Positions 27,106-39,535 are shown, numbered from the stretch's first letter. The stretch is 64,000 nt of DNA from Pseudomonadota bacterium (GCA_029558635.1 JAKQEE010000052.1:330860-394859), one strand, 5' to 3'. Numbers and translations: made by a program. The notes: generated by a model from the sequence alone, not told the origin.

Positions 27106-28151
27106 GATGCCTTGATTATACGGTGTTCTTCGGCATCGCGCAACAGGCGCGGAATGTTGAAGGTCACGTTTTCGCGTGTGAGGACGACTTCTTCGACTTC
27201 GACGGTGAATTTATCGCCCAAGGCCTTGATGACGTTTTCGATCAGGATGTCGGGGGCTGAGGCTCCGGCGGTCAGGCCCAGCGTCTTGACGCTTTTCAGA
27301 GCGGTCCATGGGATGTTGTTTTCATCCTGAACCAGATAGGCGCTCGGGCAGCCGTAGGATTTGGCCACTTCGACCAGACGGTTCGAATTGGAGGAGTTGG
27401 GAGAGCCGATGACGAAGACGATGTCCGAGCGCGGGGCAATGGATTTCACCGCTTCCTGACGGTTGGTTGTGGCGTAGCAAATATCTTCCTTGCCAGGACC
27501 GACAATGGCGGGGAATTTTTTCTTCAAGGCTTCGACAACCGAAGAGGTATCATCGACCGACAAAGTTGTTTGGGAACAGAATGCCAGTTGGGTCGGGTTC
27601 GGGACTTCGAGCCGTTCGACGTCTTCGGTCGTTTCAACCAGATGGACCGCCCCTTTCGGGAGTTGGCCCATTGTGCCAATGACTTCGGGGTGGCCTTCGT
27701 GACCGATCAGTACAATATCCAATCCCATTTTATAATGACGCGCGGCTTCGTTATGGACTTTGGTCACGAGCGGGCAGGTGGCGTCGATATAAAACATGTT
27801 CCGATTTTGGGCGTCTGCGGGAACCGATTTCGGGACGCCGTGGGCCGAGAAAATCACGGGGCGGTCGTGATGGTCCGCCGGAATTTCGTCGAGTTCCTCA
27901 ATAAACACTGCGCCCTTCGATTTCAGGCTTTCGACCACGAATTTATTATGGACAATTTCGTGGCGGACATAGACGGGCGGGCCGTAGGTTTCCAAGGATT
28001 TTTCAACGATCTGGATGGCGCGGTCAACGCCCGCGCAAAAGCCGCGCGGGGCGCAGAGCAGAATTTTCAGGGAAGGGTGGTTTTCCATGGTAAAAACCGA
28101 TACCAGAACGCAAGCGGGCTTGCCATGTTTTTTCTTTGCGTTATTGTTCAT
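27102..28151 (-). CDS. ispH: 4-hydroxy-3-methylbut-2-enyl diphosphate reductase
   Basis: Last step of the MEP isoprenoid pathway; [4Fe-4S] enzyme. The three cluster cysteines are visible in [26 protein letters not shown] and [23 protein letters not shown] and LTAGASAPD are also typical. 349 residues from ATG 28151; ATG 28088 ([11 protein letters not shown]) would give 328 and is closer to usual length. Neither start has a clear ribosome site. Divergent from the lipoprotein gene at 28178. Confidence 0.96.
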   Translation of the reverse strand: MNNNAKKKHGKPACVLVSVFTMENHPSLKILLCAPRGFCAGVDRAIQIVEKSLETYGPPVYVRHEIVHNKFVVESLKSKGAVFIEELDEIPADHHDRPVIFSAHGVPKSVPADAQNRNMFYIDATCPLVTKVHNEAARHYKMGLDIVLIGHEGHPEVIGTMGQLPKGAVHLVETTEDVERLEVPNPTQLAFCSQTTLSVDDTSSVVEALKKKFPAIVGPGKEDICYATTNRQEAVKSIAPRSDIVFVIGSPNSSNSNRLVEVAKSYGCPSAYLVQDENNIPWTALKSVKTLGLTAGASAPDILIENVIKALGDKFTVEVEEVVLTRENVTFNIPRLLRDAEEHRIIKAS

Positions 28152-28177
28152 TCGTTATTTTAAAGCGGAGAGAGAGA

Positions 28178-28837
28178 ATGACGCGTCAATTCGGGCTTTT
28201 GGTTTGTCTTTTGGGTGCTGGCCTTACTTTGAGCGGGTGCGAGGCCGTCAAATCCATGGGGCGCAGCGTTGAGTCGGGTTTTGAGTCTATCGAGTGGCCA
28301 AGTTTTGACGGGGCAGGCGAGCAAGCTCCTGTGGCTCAGTCTCAGGGTTCCGATGCGGGGCAATCTCTGGTCGCCAATCTTCCTGAAAATTGCCCGCAAC
28401 TGAAGGTCATGAGGGATATTTCGCGGATTTCGCAGTTCTCGAATCCTAAAGCCCCCAAAGCCGAAGAGATGATTGCATCGGCCAAGCTTTCGGGCATTGA
28501 TGCGACGTGCAGCGTTGCGCCGAACAGTGTGACACTTGAAATCTCGCTTGATTTTGACGGGGTCCTCGGTCCGGTGGGCAAGGGCAATGGCGCGAGCGAA
28601 GCCAATTACACCTATCCGTACTTCCTGACTGTTGTGGCTCCGAGCGGGCAGATCATGTCCAAGGATGTGTTTGCTCTGTCGATGGTGTATAGCGGCGGAG
28701 AAGATCATCTGCATAAGCAAGACCGTTTGCGCCAGACCATCCCGTTAATGGCCGGACAAGCTGCCAACCAGTTCCAGATTGTGGCGGGGTTCCAGTTGAA
28801 CCCTGAGGAATTGGATTATAACCGTAAGAATCCTTAA
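28178..28837 (+). CDS. Predicted lipoprotein
   Basis: 219 residues from ATG 28178, with GGAGAGAGAG upstream. Lipoprotein signal LLVCLLGAGLTLSGCEAVKS with lipobox cysteine at about residue 21. The rest is a periplasmic domain of unknown family with two or more cysteines (NCPQL, ATCSVAP) and a beta-rich pattern (VTLEISLDFDGVLGPVG, YPYFLTVVAPSGQIM). Likely held in the outer or inner membrane facing the periplasm. It is followed after 5 bases by a glycosyltransferase gene. Confidence 0.85.
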   Translation: MTRQFGLLVCLLGAGLTLSGCEAVKSMGRSVESGFESIEWPSFDGAGEQAPVAQSQGSDAGQSLVANLPENCPQLKVMRDISRISQFSNPKAPKAEEMIASAKLSGIDATCSVAPNSVTLEISLDFDGVLGPVGKGNGASEANYTYPYFLTVVAPSGQIMSKDVFALSMVYSGGEDHLHKQDRLRQTIPLMAGQAANQFQIVAGFQLNPEELDYNRKNP

Positions 28838-28842
28838 GTTTT

Positions 28843-29625
28843 ATGGCTACCATCATTTGTATGAAGTGGGGCACGCGCTATGGCCCCGAGTATGTGAACC
28901 GTCTGTATGCCGGTGTGAAGCGTCACACCAAAATGGATGTGCGCTTTGTGTGCTTTACAGATGACGGGAGTGGGCTTCATCAAGGAATTGAAGTTCTGCC
29001 GTTGCCGCCGATTGATATCCCCGAACGGGTTGCGTCGTTCAAGCCGTGGCCGAAACTCTCGGTCTGGCAGTTTCCGCTCTTTGATATTGCGGGAGATGTG
29101 TTGTTCCTTGATATCGATCTGATTATCACGGGGCCGCTTGATGATTTCTTTACGTTCCATCCGGGGGAATATTGCGTCATCGAAAACTGGACGCAGATCG
29201 GGCAGGGGATCGGCAATACGTCAGTGTTCCGGTTTCCAGCCGGAAGATATGCCGAAATTTTCGAGCGGTTCAAACGCGATCCCGAAGCGATTTTAAAGGC
29301 CTATAAAGTTGAGCAGCATTATGTGTCGGCAATGATTCCAGAGCAAAAATTCTGGCCTGCTGAATGGTGTGTGAGCTTCAAGCATTCTCTGTTGCCACCG
29401 TTTCCGCTCAACTGGTTTAAAACGCCGCCTTTGCCGGAAAATACGCGGATTGTTGCTTTTACCGGCAAGCCCGACCCCGACGAGGCTGCCATCGGCAAAT
29501 GGCCCGTTAAGGCATGGTATAAGGCTATTTATAAGCATGTCCGGCCGACCCAGTGGATTAACGAGCATTGGACGGATAAAGATCTGGGGCTTAATAGCCG
29601 CGGTCGTTCAGACGGTCGTGGGTGA
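28843..29625 (+). CDS. Glycosyltransferase-like protein (GT-A, DxD)
   Basis: 260 residues. Starts ATIICMKWGTRYGPEYVNRLYAGV and carries FVCFTDDGSGL, a PWPKLSVWQF acceptor-like region and the DxD-type nucleotide-sugar motif GDVLFLDIDLIITGPLD (about residues 84-100), with the closing GKWPVKAWYKAIY. This fits GT-A enzymes of the GT8-like kind. No signal or membrane segment, so it acts in the cytoplasm, perhaps on a cell-surface glycan. Its last 35 bases overlap the convergent gene at 29591. Confidence 0.8.
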   Translation: MATIICMKWGTRYGPEYVNRLYAGVKRHTKMDVRFVCFTDDGSGLHQGIEVLPLPPIDIPERVASFKPWPKLSVWQFPLFDIAGDVLFLDIDLIITGPLDDFFTFHPGEYCVIENWTQIGQGIGNTSVFRFPAGRYAEIFERFKRDPEAILKAYKVEQHYVSAMIPEQKFWPAEWCVSFKHSLLPPFPLNWFKTPPLPENTRIVAFTGKPDPDEAAIGKWPVKAWYKAIYKHVRPTQWINEHWTDKDLGLNSRGRSDGRG

Positions 29626-30421
29626 AGAGGCCGGGGGCCGAGACACCGATCCAGAGTTTCTGGTCTTTCCACCATTGGCTGCGGTTCAATTCGGTTTCAA
29701 TCGTCGGGAAGCCGTTAATCAGGCGTCCGCCGATATGGGCTTCCGCGACAGGGAGTAGGGTTTCCAGAAAGAATTTGCGTTCAATTAGAAAGACGTTGTT
29801 GGCCCAGTTCAGAACGTCGGAGCGGACCAGCAGGTCTCCGGTGGGAAGCCTTTTAATAACGTCAGGGAATTTTTCTTCAGGTTTTTGATAAATATAAACT
29901 GTCATCCCCTTGAGTTTATGTGCTTTTTTTGGCCTGAATAATCTGCGGAAGATTGCGACGATTTTGGTCATGAGCGAGGCGTTTTCCGCAGGCCAGTACT
30001 TGAGGATCTTTTCGATATGGAAGGTTTGGCCGGGCTGTTGCAAGTGGCGAAAGCGCCAGACGTGTGATTTTCCAGATTTGAGATGGTCGAGGGCGCGGGC
30101 CAGTTCCGGCAGGGGGCTTTTACTTTCATCGACCAGTTGGAAATCGTTTTCGGCCAAGATGACATAATCTGACTTCATAGCTTCGGCCATGGCCTTGAAA
30201 CCGCCCAGAATACCGAGATTGTCGGAGGTCCCCGTATGGGGGACATCAAATTCGGTGGCCAGATCAATGCCCTGTTGTTCCATTTGTGGCAGAAATACAA
30301 GGGTTTCCCCGAGCAGGTCGAGCATGCCAGAGTCGCGGTAGCCCTTGAGGGTGGCGCGCAAACTGTCATATCCGCGCCATGAGAGGATTCCAAGACCAAG
30401 ATTGGGCAAAGGGGGGGTCAT
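29591..30421 (-). CDS. Glycosyltransferase-like protein, possibly GT-A fold
   Basis: 276 residues from ATG 30421; a TTG 12 codons earlier is less likely. N-terminus LGLGILSWRGYDSLRATLKGY and DYVILAENDFQLVDES resemble the first half of a nucleotide-sugar transferase, where the END triad would stand in place of DxD. A basic, arginine/lysine-rich patch lies mid-protein (IFRRLFRPKKAHKLKG). End segment WWKDQKLWIGVSAPGLFTHDRL. Convergent and overlapping with the glycosyltransferase at 28843, divergent from atpH. Enzyme class is an inference. Confidence 0.7.
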   Translation of the reverse strand: MTPPLPNLGLGILSWRGYDSLRATLKGYRDSGMLDLLGETLVFLPQMEQQGIDLATEFDVPHTGTSDNLGILGGFKAMAEAMKSDYVILAENDFQLVDESKSPLPELARALDHLKSGKSHVWRFRHLQQPGQTFHIEKILKYWPAENASLMTKIVAIFRRLFRPKKAHKLKGMTVYIYQKPEEKFPDVIKRLPTGDLLVRSDVLNWANNVFLIERKFFLETLLPVAEAHIGGRLINGFPTIETELNRSQWWKDQKLWIGVSAPGLFTHDRLNDRGY

Positions 30422-30594
30422 GGTGCGGAGGCTATCTTTTTGGAGGGAGGTTTTCAACGGAAATCGCAGGGCATCTGCGACATTCCAACACGTTACGGTT
30501 TCCCTTGCCTAGGCCTGTTCTATATGCTAGGGAACAGCAACGAAATCAAAAGACTTTTTTATCGCTTTGGCGTAACTCTGGAAAGGATCAGGAA

Positions 30595-31196
30595 TTGTCA
30601 AAATCCTCCTCCGCCTCTGGTGCTGGGACTCTGCTTGCAAGCCGCTACGCTGCCTCATTTATTGATGTTGCTAGTCAGGCCGGCGTTCTCGAAACCATTT
30701 ATCGTGATATTTCCGAACTTCAAGCTGCTTTGGCCGATTCTGCCGAGCTTCGATCTCTGGTTCGTTCGCCTGTATATGGGGCTAAACGTCAGGCCGAGGT
30801 GATGGCGGAAATTTCCCATGCCGGAAAATTTCATTCCATTACGGCGAACTTTCTCTCGGTTCTGGCTGCGAATCGTCGTCTGAATGCGCTTGATGCGATT
30901 ATCCGCGCTTTCTATCTTGAACTGGCCAAGCGTCAGGGTGAAGTCGAGGCACAGGTTCGCACCGCGCATCCGCTGACTGCCGAGCAGGAAACGCGCCTTT
31001 CGAAAGAACTGGCAGCTAAAACCGGACAAAGCGTCCGTCTGGTGATTGATGTTGATGAAAGTCTGTTGGGCGGGATGGTTGTGACCATCGGATCACAGAT
31101 GATCGACGATTCGCTCAAAACAAAATTGTCACGGCTTCAGAAAGCCATGATGTCTAACTCCCATCCCCACACTGTATCATTGAAAGAGGTAGGATA

Positions 31197-31197
<1 letters not shown>
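30595..31197 (+). CDS. atpH: ATP synthase F1 delta subunit
   Basis: Peripheral stalk subunit joining F1 to F0. 200 residues from TTG 30595 (AAGGATCAGGA in front); the frame is open back to 30379 but that part is unconserved. [26 protein letters not shown] at the N-terminus and [36 protein letters not shown] at the C-terminus are diagnostic. Ends TAATG with atpA. First gene of an F1 cluster that has extra genes inserted among its usual members. Confidence 0.95.
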
Positions 31198-32741
<1,544 letters not shown>

Positions 32742-32755
32742 AGGAGGAATTTGCT

Positions 32756-32917
32756 GTGCCGGAAAATCTGGAAGATCATTTTAAACAGACGGGAAAAAAG
32801 GTCATGGGTTGGAATGAGCCGGTCCCCGAAGGTTATGAAGTGAGAGCCTGTGACGAGAGCACTCATACTATGGTTGTAGCCCCGATCAATCGCCATCAAG
32901 AGCCGGAAGTCAGATAA
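32756..32917 (+). CDS. Hypothetical 53-residue protein between atpA and atpG
   Basis: Begins with GTG ([20 protein letters not shown]) 9 bases after a strong GAGGAGG, and ends TAATG with the stop overlapping the atpG start, so it is embedded in the operon and probably coupled to atpG translation. The sequence is hydrophilic, with one cysteine and the segment [19 protein letters not shown]; no family recognised. Perfect spacing on both sides, a good ribosome site and the absence of any other use for the 175-base gap support real coding, although at 53 residues no codon-level proof is possible here. Confidence 0.65.
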   Translation: MPENLEDHFKQTGKKVMGWNEPVPEGYEVRACDESTHTMVVAPINRHQEPEVR

Positions 32918-33789
32918 TGCCCAGTTTAAGAGATTATAGAGATCGTATTGCCTCCGTTAAATCGACGCGGAAAATTACTTCCGCGATGAAGATGGTGGCA
33001 GCGTCGAAGCTCAAAAAAGCACAAGAAGCTGCCGAAGCTTCACAGCCTTATGCCAAGGCGATGGCCGGTATGGTTTCTCGTGTGGCTGCCGGTGTTCACG
33101 GCGCTGCGCCCAAACTCCTGACGGGGACCGGAAGCGAGCAGCGTCATATGCTGGTTGTTATTTCTTCCGATCGCGGATTGTGCGGCGGGTTTAACGGGAA
33201 CCTTGTCCGGTATGTCCGTGGCGAGATACGTCGTTTGAAATCCGAAGGCAAGGATGTCCAGATTTTTTGTGTCGGACGCAAGGCGCGTGATGTGCTGAAG
33301 CGTGATTATGCCTCTCTGATCGTTGAAACTGTAACTGGCCTTGGCGGGAAGAAACATCTGGGGTTTGCTGAGGCGCAGAAAGTTGCCGATATGATCCTGA
33401 AAATGTTCGATGAGGGCAAGTTTGACGTTTGTACGATTGCGTATAACCAGTTTGTGTCGGTTCTGACCCAGAAACCAATGACCCAGCAGATCATTCCGTT
33501 TGTGGCCGCGGCCAACGAGAATGTACAGGCTGGTGTTTCCTACAGTTTCGAGCCGGAAGAGGAAATTATTCTGGCCGAAATGTTGCCCAAGAATATTTCC
33601 GTTCAATTGTTCCGTGCGTTGCTGGATAGCGCCGCAGGTGAACAGGCTGCGCGGATGACGGCGATGGACAACGCGACGCGCAATGCGGGCGACATGATTA
33701 AAAATCTGTCTATTAAATACAATCGTGCGCGTCAGGCATACATTACCAAGGAACTGATTGAAATTATTTCCGGAGCGGAGGCCGTATAG
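32917..33789 (+). CDS. atpG: ATP synthase F1 gamma subunit
   Basis: 290 residues. Rotor shaft of F1. N-terminal helix [36 protein letters not shown] and the C-terminal helix [41 protein letters not shown] are diagnostic, with [12 protein letters not shown] between. The start codon overlaps the stop of the 53-residue gene. Followed 3 bases after its stop by another small unknown gene. Confidence 0.99.
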   Translation: MPSLRDYRDRIASVKSTRKITSAMKMVAASKLKKAQEAAEASQPYAKAMAGMVSRVAAGVHGAAPKLLTGTGSEQRHMLVVISSDRGLCGGFNGNLVRYVRGEIRRLKSEGKDVQIFCVGRKARDVLKRDYASLIVETVTGLGGKKHLGFAEAQKVADMILKMFDEGKFDVCTIAYNQFVSVLTQKPMTQQIIPFVAAANENVQAGVSYSFEPEEEIILAEMLPKNISVQLFRALLDSAAGEQAARMTAMDNATRNAGDMIKNLSIKYNRARQAYITKELIEIISGAEAV

Positions 33790-33791
33790 CG

Positions 33792-34058
33792 ATGTCGTTG
33801 GTGCAGGACTGGGAAAAGATTGGAGACTATGATAATGGCGTGACGTTACATTTTTCTCGTCAGTCGTCCATGGTCAAGGTTGCTGTGAATACAGACAGTG
33901 GCGAACTGAGTCAGGAAGTCGGGCCGTTTGATACTGCAGGAATTAGTGGCGTGGCTTCTAGGCTTCGGAGCGGACATGTGCGCTTTGATGCCGACGCAAA
34001 CAGAAGATTAAGATATGTCGTTGCCAGTTTGGGACTGATTGGAAGAAGACTGGGCTAG
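33792..34058 (+). CDS. Hypothetical 88-residue protein between atpG and atpD
   Basis: MSLVQDWEKIGDYDNGVTLHF..., 88 residues, no recognised family. It starts 3 bases after the atpG stop with a GGAGCGGAGG ribosome site inside the end of atpG, and lies 37 bases before atpD. Predicted beta-strands in the first half, a helix near RRLRYVVASLGLIGRRLG at the end. No cysteine, signal or membrane segment. Not the alphaproteobacterial zeta inhibitor, which is longer and starts differently. Co-expression with F1 is clear from spacing; function is not. Confidence 0.7.
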   Translation: MSLVQDWEKIGDYDNGVTLHFSRQSSMVKVAVNTDSGELSQEVGPFDTAGISGVASRLRSGHVRFDADANRRLRYVVASLGLIGRRLG

Positions 34059-34080
34059 ATTTTTAGAATTTTGAATTTAA

Positions 34081-35514
<1,434 letters not shown>

Positions 35515-35523
35515 GGATTATTG

Positions 35524-36024
35524 ATGGGCGTTCAGGACTCGTTTGATTTGGCAGCATTGGTCAGGGGATCTTTGGATACCAAAGATTTTGCCCCGAAGGA
35601 TGTTATGCAAGGTGTCCTTGACGCGTCACGTCAGATTCTGTTTGCGGCGTTCGAGAGCTATCCGGAACATGGAATGCTTCAAAGTCTTGTGGCTTTGAGG
35701 AATGCTGCGGGTCATGATGTTGCTACTTATTTGGGAGAGGATTCCGAAAAAAGTGCGCGCTTTGGTAATTGTGTCCAGTTGAAAGATGCGATCCCGAGGA
35801 TGTGTGACCAGTTTTTGTTGCGGTGTTATCGTTTGGCGCAGATGAATCCCGAGCGTTTCACTTTCCTCAATTTTTTGTATGAAGGCGAGACAGCCAGATT
35901 GAGAAGATCGATGGAATTGGTTGCGGAGGGGTATTTTCCTCATCAGGCGGCTCAAGTTGTTTTCGGGCGGGAGTTTCTGGAGCAGGGATACGGGATCCAT
36001 CCTGTTCAGATGCCGCATCCGTAG
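35524..36024 (+). CDS. Hypothetical 166-residue protein downstream of atpD
   Basis: Starts MGVQDSFDLAALVRGSLDTKD, ATG 35524, 9 bases after the atpD stop, with GTAAGGAT as ribosome site. Mostly helical, soluble, three cysteines, with the segments FAPKDVMQGVLDASRQILFAAFESYPEHGML and MCDQFLLRCYRLAQMNPERF. No family recognised. It is on the atp transcript by position, and the next gene begins 11 bases after it. Confidence 0.75.
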   Translation: MGVQDSFDLAALVRGSLDTKDFAPKDVMQGVLDASRQILFAAFESYPEHGMLQSLVALRNAAGHDVATYLGEDSEKSARFGNCVQLKDAIPRMCDQFLLRCYRLAQMNPERFTFLNFLYEGETARLRRSMELVAEGYFPHQAAQVVFGREFLEQGYGIHPVQMPHP

Positions 36025-36035
36025 GCGGCAATGTC

Positions 36036-36359
36036 ATGAAGAACAAAATGAAGATTGGTCTTTCTGTTCTGGTTGTGTCCTGCGTTGTGGTGGGGGCTGC
36101 GTTTGCCTTGAATGATGACGAGATTCAGGTCAAGGCAAAGTATGGATCGGAATGTCATGTTGTGAGCCGGTGCGGTGATATGATGTATGTCGATTGCGGA
36201 GCGGCTTGGGACGGTCCGGCATATTATCTGGACAAGGACCTTGAGGTTATCGGGACCAGTGGCGGATTATGTATGGGTGGGAATTGCTCAGGCGCGCCCA
36301 AAGAGTGGACGGAATGTGACGGGCGGCAATCTGATGGCCCGTCGAATATGGATCAGTAA
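36036..36359 (+). CDS. Small exported cysteine-rich protein in the atp operon
   Basis: 107 residues. N-terminal signal peptide MKNKMKIGLSVLVVSCVVVGAAFA, then a mature part of about 83 residues with six cysteines (ECHVVSRCGDMMYVDCG, LCMGGNCSG, TECDG), likely disulfide-bonded in the periplasm. No family recognised. An exported protein within an F1 operon is unexpected. Starts 11 bases after the preceding gene, ends 16 bases before atpC. Confidence 0.75.
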   Translation: MKNKMKIGLSVLVVSCVVVGAAFALNDDEIQVKAKYGSECHVVSRCGDMMYVDCGAAWDGPAYYLDKDLEVIGTSGGLCMGGNCSGAPKEWTECDGRQSDGPSNMDQ

Positions 36360-36375
36360 ATTACAAGAGGATAAA

Positions 36376-36780
36376 ATGGCCACGATGTTTAACTTCGAAC
36401 TTGTTTCTCCCGAACGGAAGGTGATTTCCGAAGAAGCGTTTCAGGTGACTATTCCCGGGGAAGAGGGGATGGTCGGCGTGCGCGCGGGGCATATGGCGTT
36501 GGTCGTGTCCGTGCGTCCGGGAGTGGTCGAGGTGATCCGCAAGGAAGGCGGAGAGGTTGAAAGGATTTTTATCGCTGGCGGGTTTGCAGACATTTCTGCC
36601 GAACATTGCACTGTTCTGGCCGAGGAAGCTGTTCCGGTTTATGCGCTCAACGCTGAAAAACTCGAGGCCGAGTTGGCACGTCTGAATGAAGAGCTGGGGT
36701 TCGCCGATACTGCGGATGAAAAGGCGAAGCTTAGCCGCCGCGTGGCCATCGTCACCGCGATGATGGATGCTGTGAGGTAG
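36376..36780 (+). CDS. atpC: ATP synthase F1 epsilon subunit
   Basis: 134 residues from ATG 36376 (CAAGAGGATAAA in front; the open frame back to 36187 lies over the preceding gene). Begins FNFELVSPERKVISEEAFQVTIPGEEGMVGVRAGH, the epsilon N-terminal barrel, followed by VERIFIAGGFADISAEHCTVLAEEA and a C-terminal helical pair. Final gene of the cluster; ends 7 bases from the convergent helicase. Confidence 0.96.
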   Translation: MATMFNFELVSPERKVISEEAFQVTIPGEEGMVGVRAGHMALVVSVRPGVVEVIRKEGGEVERIFIAGGFADISAEHCTVLAEEAVPVYALNAEKLEAELARLNEELGFADTADEKAKLSRRVAIVTAMMDAVR

Positions 36781-36787
36781 CCTAGTC

Positions 36788-39535
36788 CTACTTTAAAAAC
36801 GTGCTGCTTTTTTCAATCACTTCAGCTATTCCCAGCCGTTCGATGGTGACGCCTTCGGGGAAGGCGGTGAGAAGTCGCGAGGGGCAGGCATTATCCAGCA
36901 TCACGAAAACGCCGCGGTCGGTCGCGGTGCGGATCAAACGTCCGTAGGCTTGTTTTAATTTCAGGCGAGTCAGGCGGTCGTCGAAATCGCTGCCGCCCAT
37001 CAGTTTTTTTCTTTCTTTCTGGAGGATGGTTGCACGCGGCCACGGCACACGGTCGAAGACGATCATCCTGAGCGATTCTCCCGGGACGTCCACGCCGTCG
37101 CGCACGGCGTCTGTTCCCAGCAAGCAAGAATGGGTGTCGTCGCGGAACATATCGACGAGCGTTCCGGTGTCAATGCCGTCCACATGTTGGGCAAAAAGCG
37201 GTAGTCCTGCATCGGCCAGTTTCGGGGAAATTTTATGATGGACGGCACGCAGCCGTGCAATCGAGGTGAAAAGGCCCAATGCTCCGCCGCCTGCGGCTTC
37301 AAAGAGTTTTTCGTACGCAGCGGCCAGTTGGTCGGTATCGGTTTTTGAAATATCGGTGACGATAAAAATTCGTGTCTGGCTCGCGTAATTATAAGGGGAG
37401 GGAATCGAAAAGCGGATCGGCGCATCGGTCATATATCTGGCGCCAGTCATATTTTCCGCCGATGTCCAGTCTTCGTCGCCGCCGTCGCGCAGCGTGGCCG
37501 AGGTGAAGGTGACGCTTTGGGTCATGGATTTCAGAGAGTCGGCCAGCGGTTTGGTCGGGTCGATGTAATGGCGGTGCAGGCCGATGTCGAAAATTGTTTT
37601 CTCCAGTTTTTCAATTTCCATCCAATCGACAGTCTCTGGCGTTTTTAGACCTTCGAGCAAGCAAGCCGTCATCACCACCCACGGGGAGAGCATGGTGTTG
37701 ATACGGCGATCAAGTGACGCGGCCACCGCCTCAAGGCGTTTGCGCGTGTCGGTTGAGAGTGTGTCGGTTTCCTCGGAAAGTTTTTGGCGAAGGCGCGCGG
37801 CCAATTTTTGCATCGGGGCGCGTAGTTCTTTTAAATGTTCGTGCAAATCCTGAATTGTTGGGCGCATGGCCTCGCCAATCGGGAGGGCAGGCGTTTCAAT
37901 TGAATATGGTCCTTCGCGGCCCGTGGCGCGTGTGGTGGTTTGCGCATAGACATGGCCCAGAAAAATTTCACCCAGTGTTTGCGGGGTTTTTTGCTGGATG
38001 CGTTTCAACCAGTCATGTTCGGGAAGAAAGCGTGCTTTGTGGATTGTGTCTTCCATGAGTTTGGTCGAGGTGGCGTCGCCATCGAGCAAATCTTGCAGGC
38101 GTTTTTTGAGACCGCGCGCACGGGATTTTCGGCCGCCCTCCGGTCCCACCAGCCAGCGGCGCAAATCGTGCATTTCAATACCAGAAAGGGCAGCGCAGAA
38201 TGTTCCGTCGGCGGCATCGAAAATATGGTGGCCTTCGTCAAAGACAATGTGGCGGGGCAGGTCGTCGTCGTGATGGGCGGCCTTAATCATCACAATGGCG
38301 TGGTTGGCAATGACGATGGGGGTGCGGGCGGACTTCCTGATTGCGTGTTCGGAAAAGCATTTATGATAGTGGTCGCAGGCCGAGAAAATACATTCGCCGC
38401 GGCGGTCGGCCAGCCCCGTGGTGTTGGCAAGCCCCATTAACCCCGGAAGCCAGCCGTGGAACCCTGCGCCCGTTAAATCACCATCTTCGGTTTCCATGAT
38501 CCAGCGTGCCATCAGTCCTGACGCAATGCCTGCGCCGATGCTGCGCGTGGTGGCGATACTGGCTGCAAGGTCTTCGTAATTCAGCAGGCATAAATAATTT
38601 TCACGGCCTTTGCGGATCGTGACTTTTCTATCGCGCAATTCTTTTTGCGGGTAGAGACGTTTGATTTCGGTGCTGATCTGTCGTTGCAGGTTTTTGGTGT
38701 AGGTTGAAATCCAGACATGGCCGTCGTTTTTTTCCGCCCAGAGGGTGGCGGGGGCCAAGTATCCCAGTGTTTTGCCAATGCCCGTTCCGGCTTCGGCCAA
38801 AACCACGGTTGGGTTGTCGGGAATTTCGTTCGGGGCGAAGGCTTCGGCGAGGCGCGTGGCGTAGTTGGCCTGTTCGGGGCGTTTTTCTGCACCGCTTTTG
38901 GAGAGCAAAGATTCTTCGAGCCTTGCACGGACTTCGTCGCCCGTTACTGCGAAATGCGATGGTGGCGGTTGCGGTGGATCGTCAGCCCATTCGGGCAGGT
39001 CTTTCCACACGCCGAGTTTAAGCCGTGTTGAGTTTTCGATTTTTGCCGGATCGTAAGTTACACCGAGAGATTCCAGAACGTAAGATGTCCATGGCCAACC
39101 CTTGCCATTCATGCCCATGGTGGTGGCGATGTCGATCAATTGATCGCGGCTCGGCTTTTCTTTAAGGTCGGCCAAAAGTGCTTCGACCGATTCCAGCATG
39201 GTTAGAGGCGTGTCGAGCGGGTCTTCGGGGGATTCTATCCCCAGTGATTTGGCAATGCCTGCGGGCGTGGGGGTTGTGAATTTTGTCGGGTGGACAAAGG
39301 CGTAAAGTTCGAGGATATCGAGTGCGCGTAAATCCTGAAGGCCGATTTTTTGCCGTGTGTAGGGAATGTGGCAAACCAGCAGCGGCGCATTTTTTCCGGT
39401 GATGAGTTTGGCTTGGGTCGCTGAGATTTCTTTGATCTCTCCCAATTCGTCGAGGTAATAAAACCCCTTGGCCCCGACAGTCAATGTGGGGCAGAAAAAG
39501 CGGCTTTCGGCTGTTTGTGGCGCGCTTTGGGGCAT
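36788..39535 (-). CDS. DinG-like superfamily 2 ATP-dependent DNA helicase
   Basis: 915 residues. The first 180 form an N-terminal accessory region (FYYLDELGEI, LDILELYAFVHPTKFTTPTP) seen in alphaproteobacterial members. Helicase motifs: VLAEAGTGIGKTLGYLAPA (Walker A), VFDEGHHIFDAADG (DEAH type box) and the closing QAYGRLIRTATDRGVFVMLD. Four cysteines in the FeS position (about residues 317-385: NYLCLL, GECIFSACDHYHKCF) fit the XPD/DinG iron-sulfur domain. Probably acts in DNA repair or in resolving unusual DNA structures. Confidence 0.92.
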   Translation of the reverse strand: MPQSAPQTAESRFFCPTLTVGAKGFYYLDELGEIKEISATQAKLITGKNAPLLVCHIPYTRQKIGLQDLRALDILELYAFVHPTKFTTPTPAGIAKSLGIESPEDPLDTPLTMLESVEALLADLKEKPSRDQLIDIATTMGMNGKGWPWTSYVLESLGVTYDPAKIENSTRLKLGVWKDLPEWADDPPQPPPSHFAVTGDEVRARLEESLLSKSGAEKRPEQANYATRLAEAFAPNEIPDNPTVVLAEAGTGIGKTLGYLAPATLWAEKNDGHVWISTYTKNLQRQISTEIKRLYPQKELRDRKVTIRKGRENYLCLLNYEDLAASIATTRSIGAGIASGLMARWIMETEDGDLTGAGFHGWLPGLMGLANTTGLADRRGECIFSACDHYHKCFSEHAIRKSARTPIVIANHAIVMIKAAHHDDDLPRHIVFDEGHHIFDAADGTFCAALSGIEMHDLRRWLVGPEGGRKSRARGLKKRLQDLLDGDATSTKLMEDTIHKARFLPEHDWLKRIQQKTPQTLGEIFLGHVYAQTTTRATGREGPYSIETPALPIGEAMRPTIQDLHEHLKELRAPMQKLAARLRQKLSEETDTLSTDTRKRLEAVAASLDRRINTMLSPWVVMTACLLEGLKTPETVDWMEIEKLEKTIFDIGLHRHYIDPTKPLADSLKSMTQSVTFTSATLRDGGDEDWTSAENMTGARYMTDAPIRFSIPSPYNYASQTRIFIVTDISKTDTDQLAAAYEKLFEAAGGGALGLFTSIARLRAVHHKISPKLADAGLPLFAQHVDGIDTGTLVDMFRDDTHSCLLGTDAVRDGVDVPGESLRMIVFDRVPWPRATILQKERKKLMGGSDFDDRLTRLKLKQAYGRLIRTATDRGVFVMLDNACPSRLLTAFPEGVTIERLGIAEVIEKSSTFLK

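Noticed and set aside
30494-30528. Possible atpH promoter (TATATG/TATGCT near 30521)
   Set aside because: No -35 element at acceptable spacing; too weak to list.
33792-34058. Idea that this is the ATP synthase zeta inhibitor
   Set aside because: Zeta (DUF1476) is about 105 residues with a conserved helical N-terminus; none of the four extra atp genes matches it.
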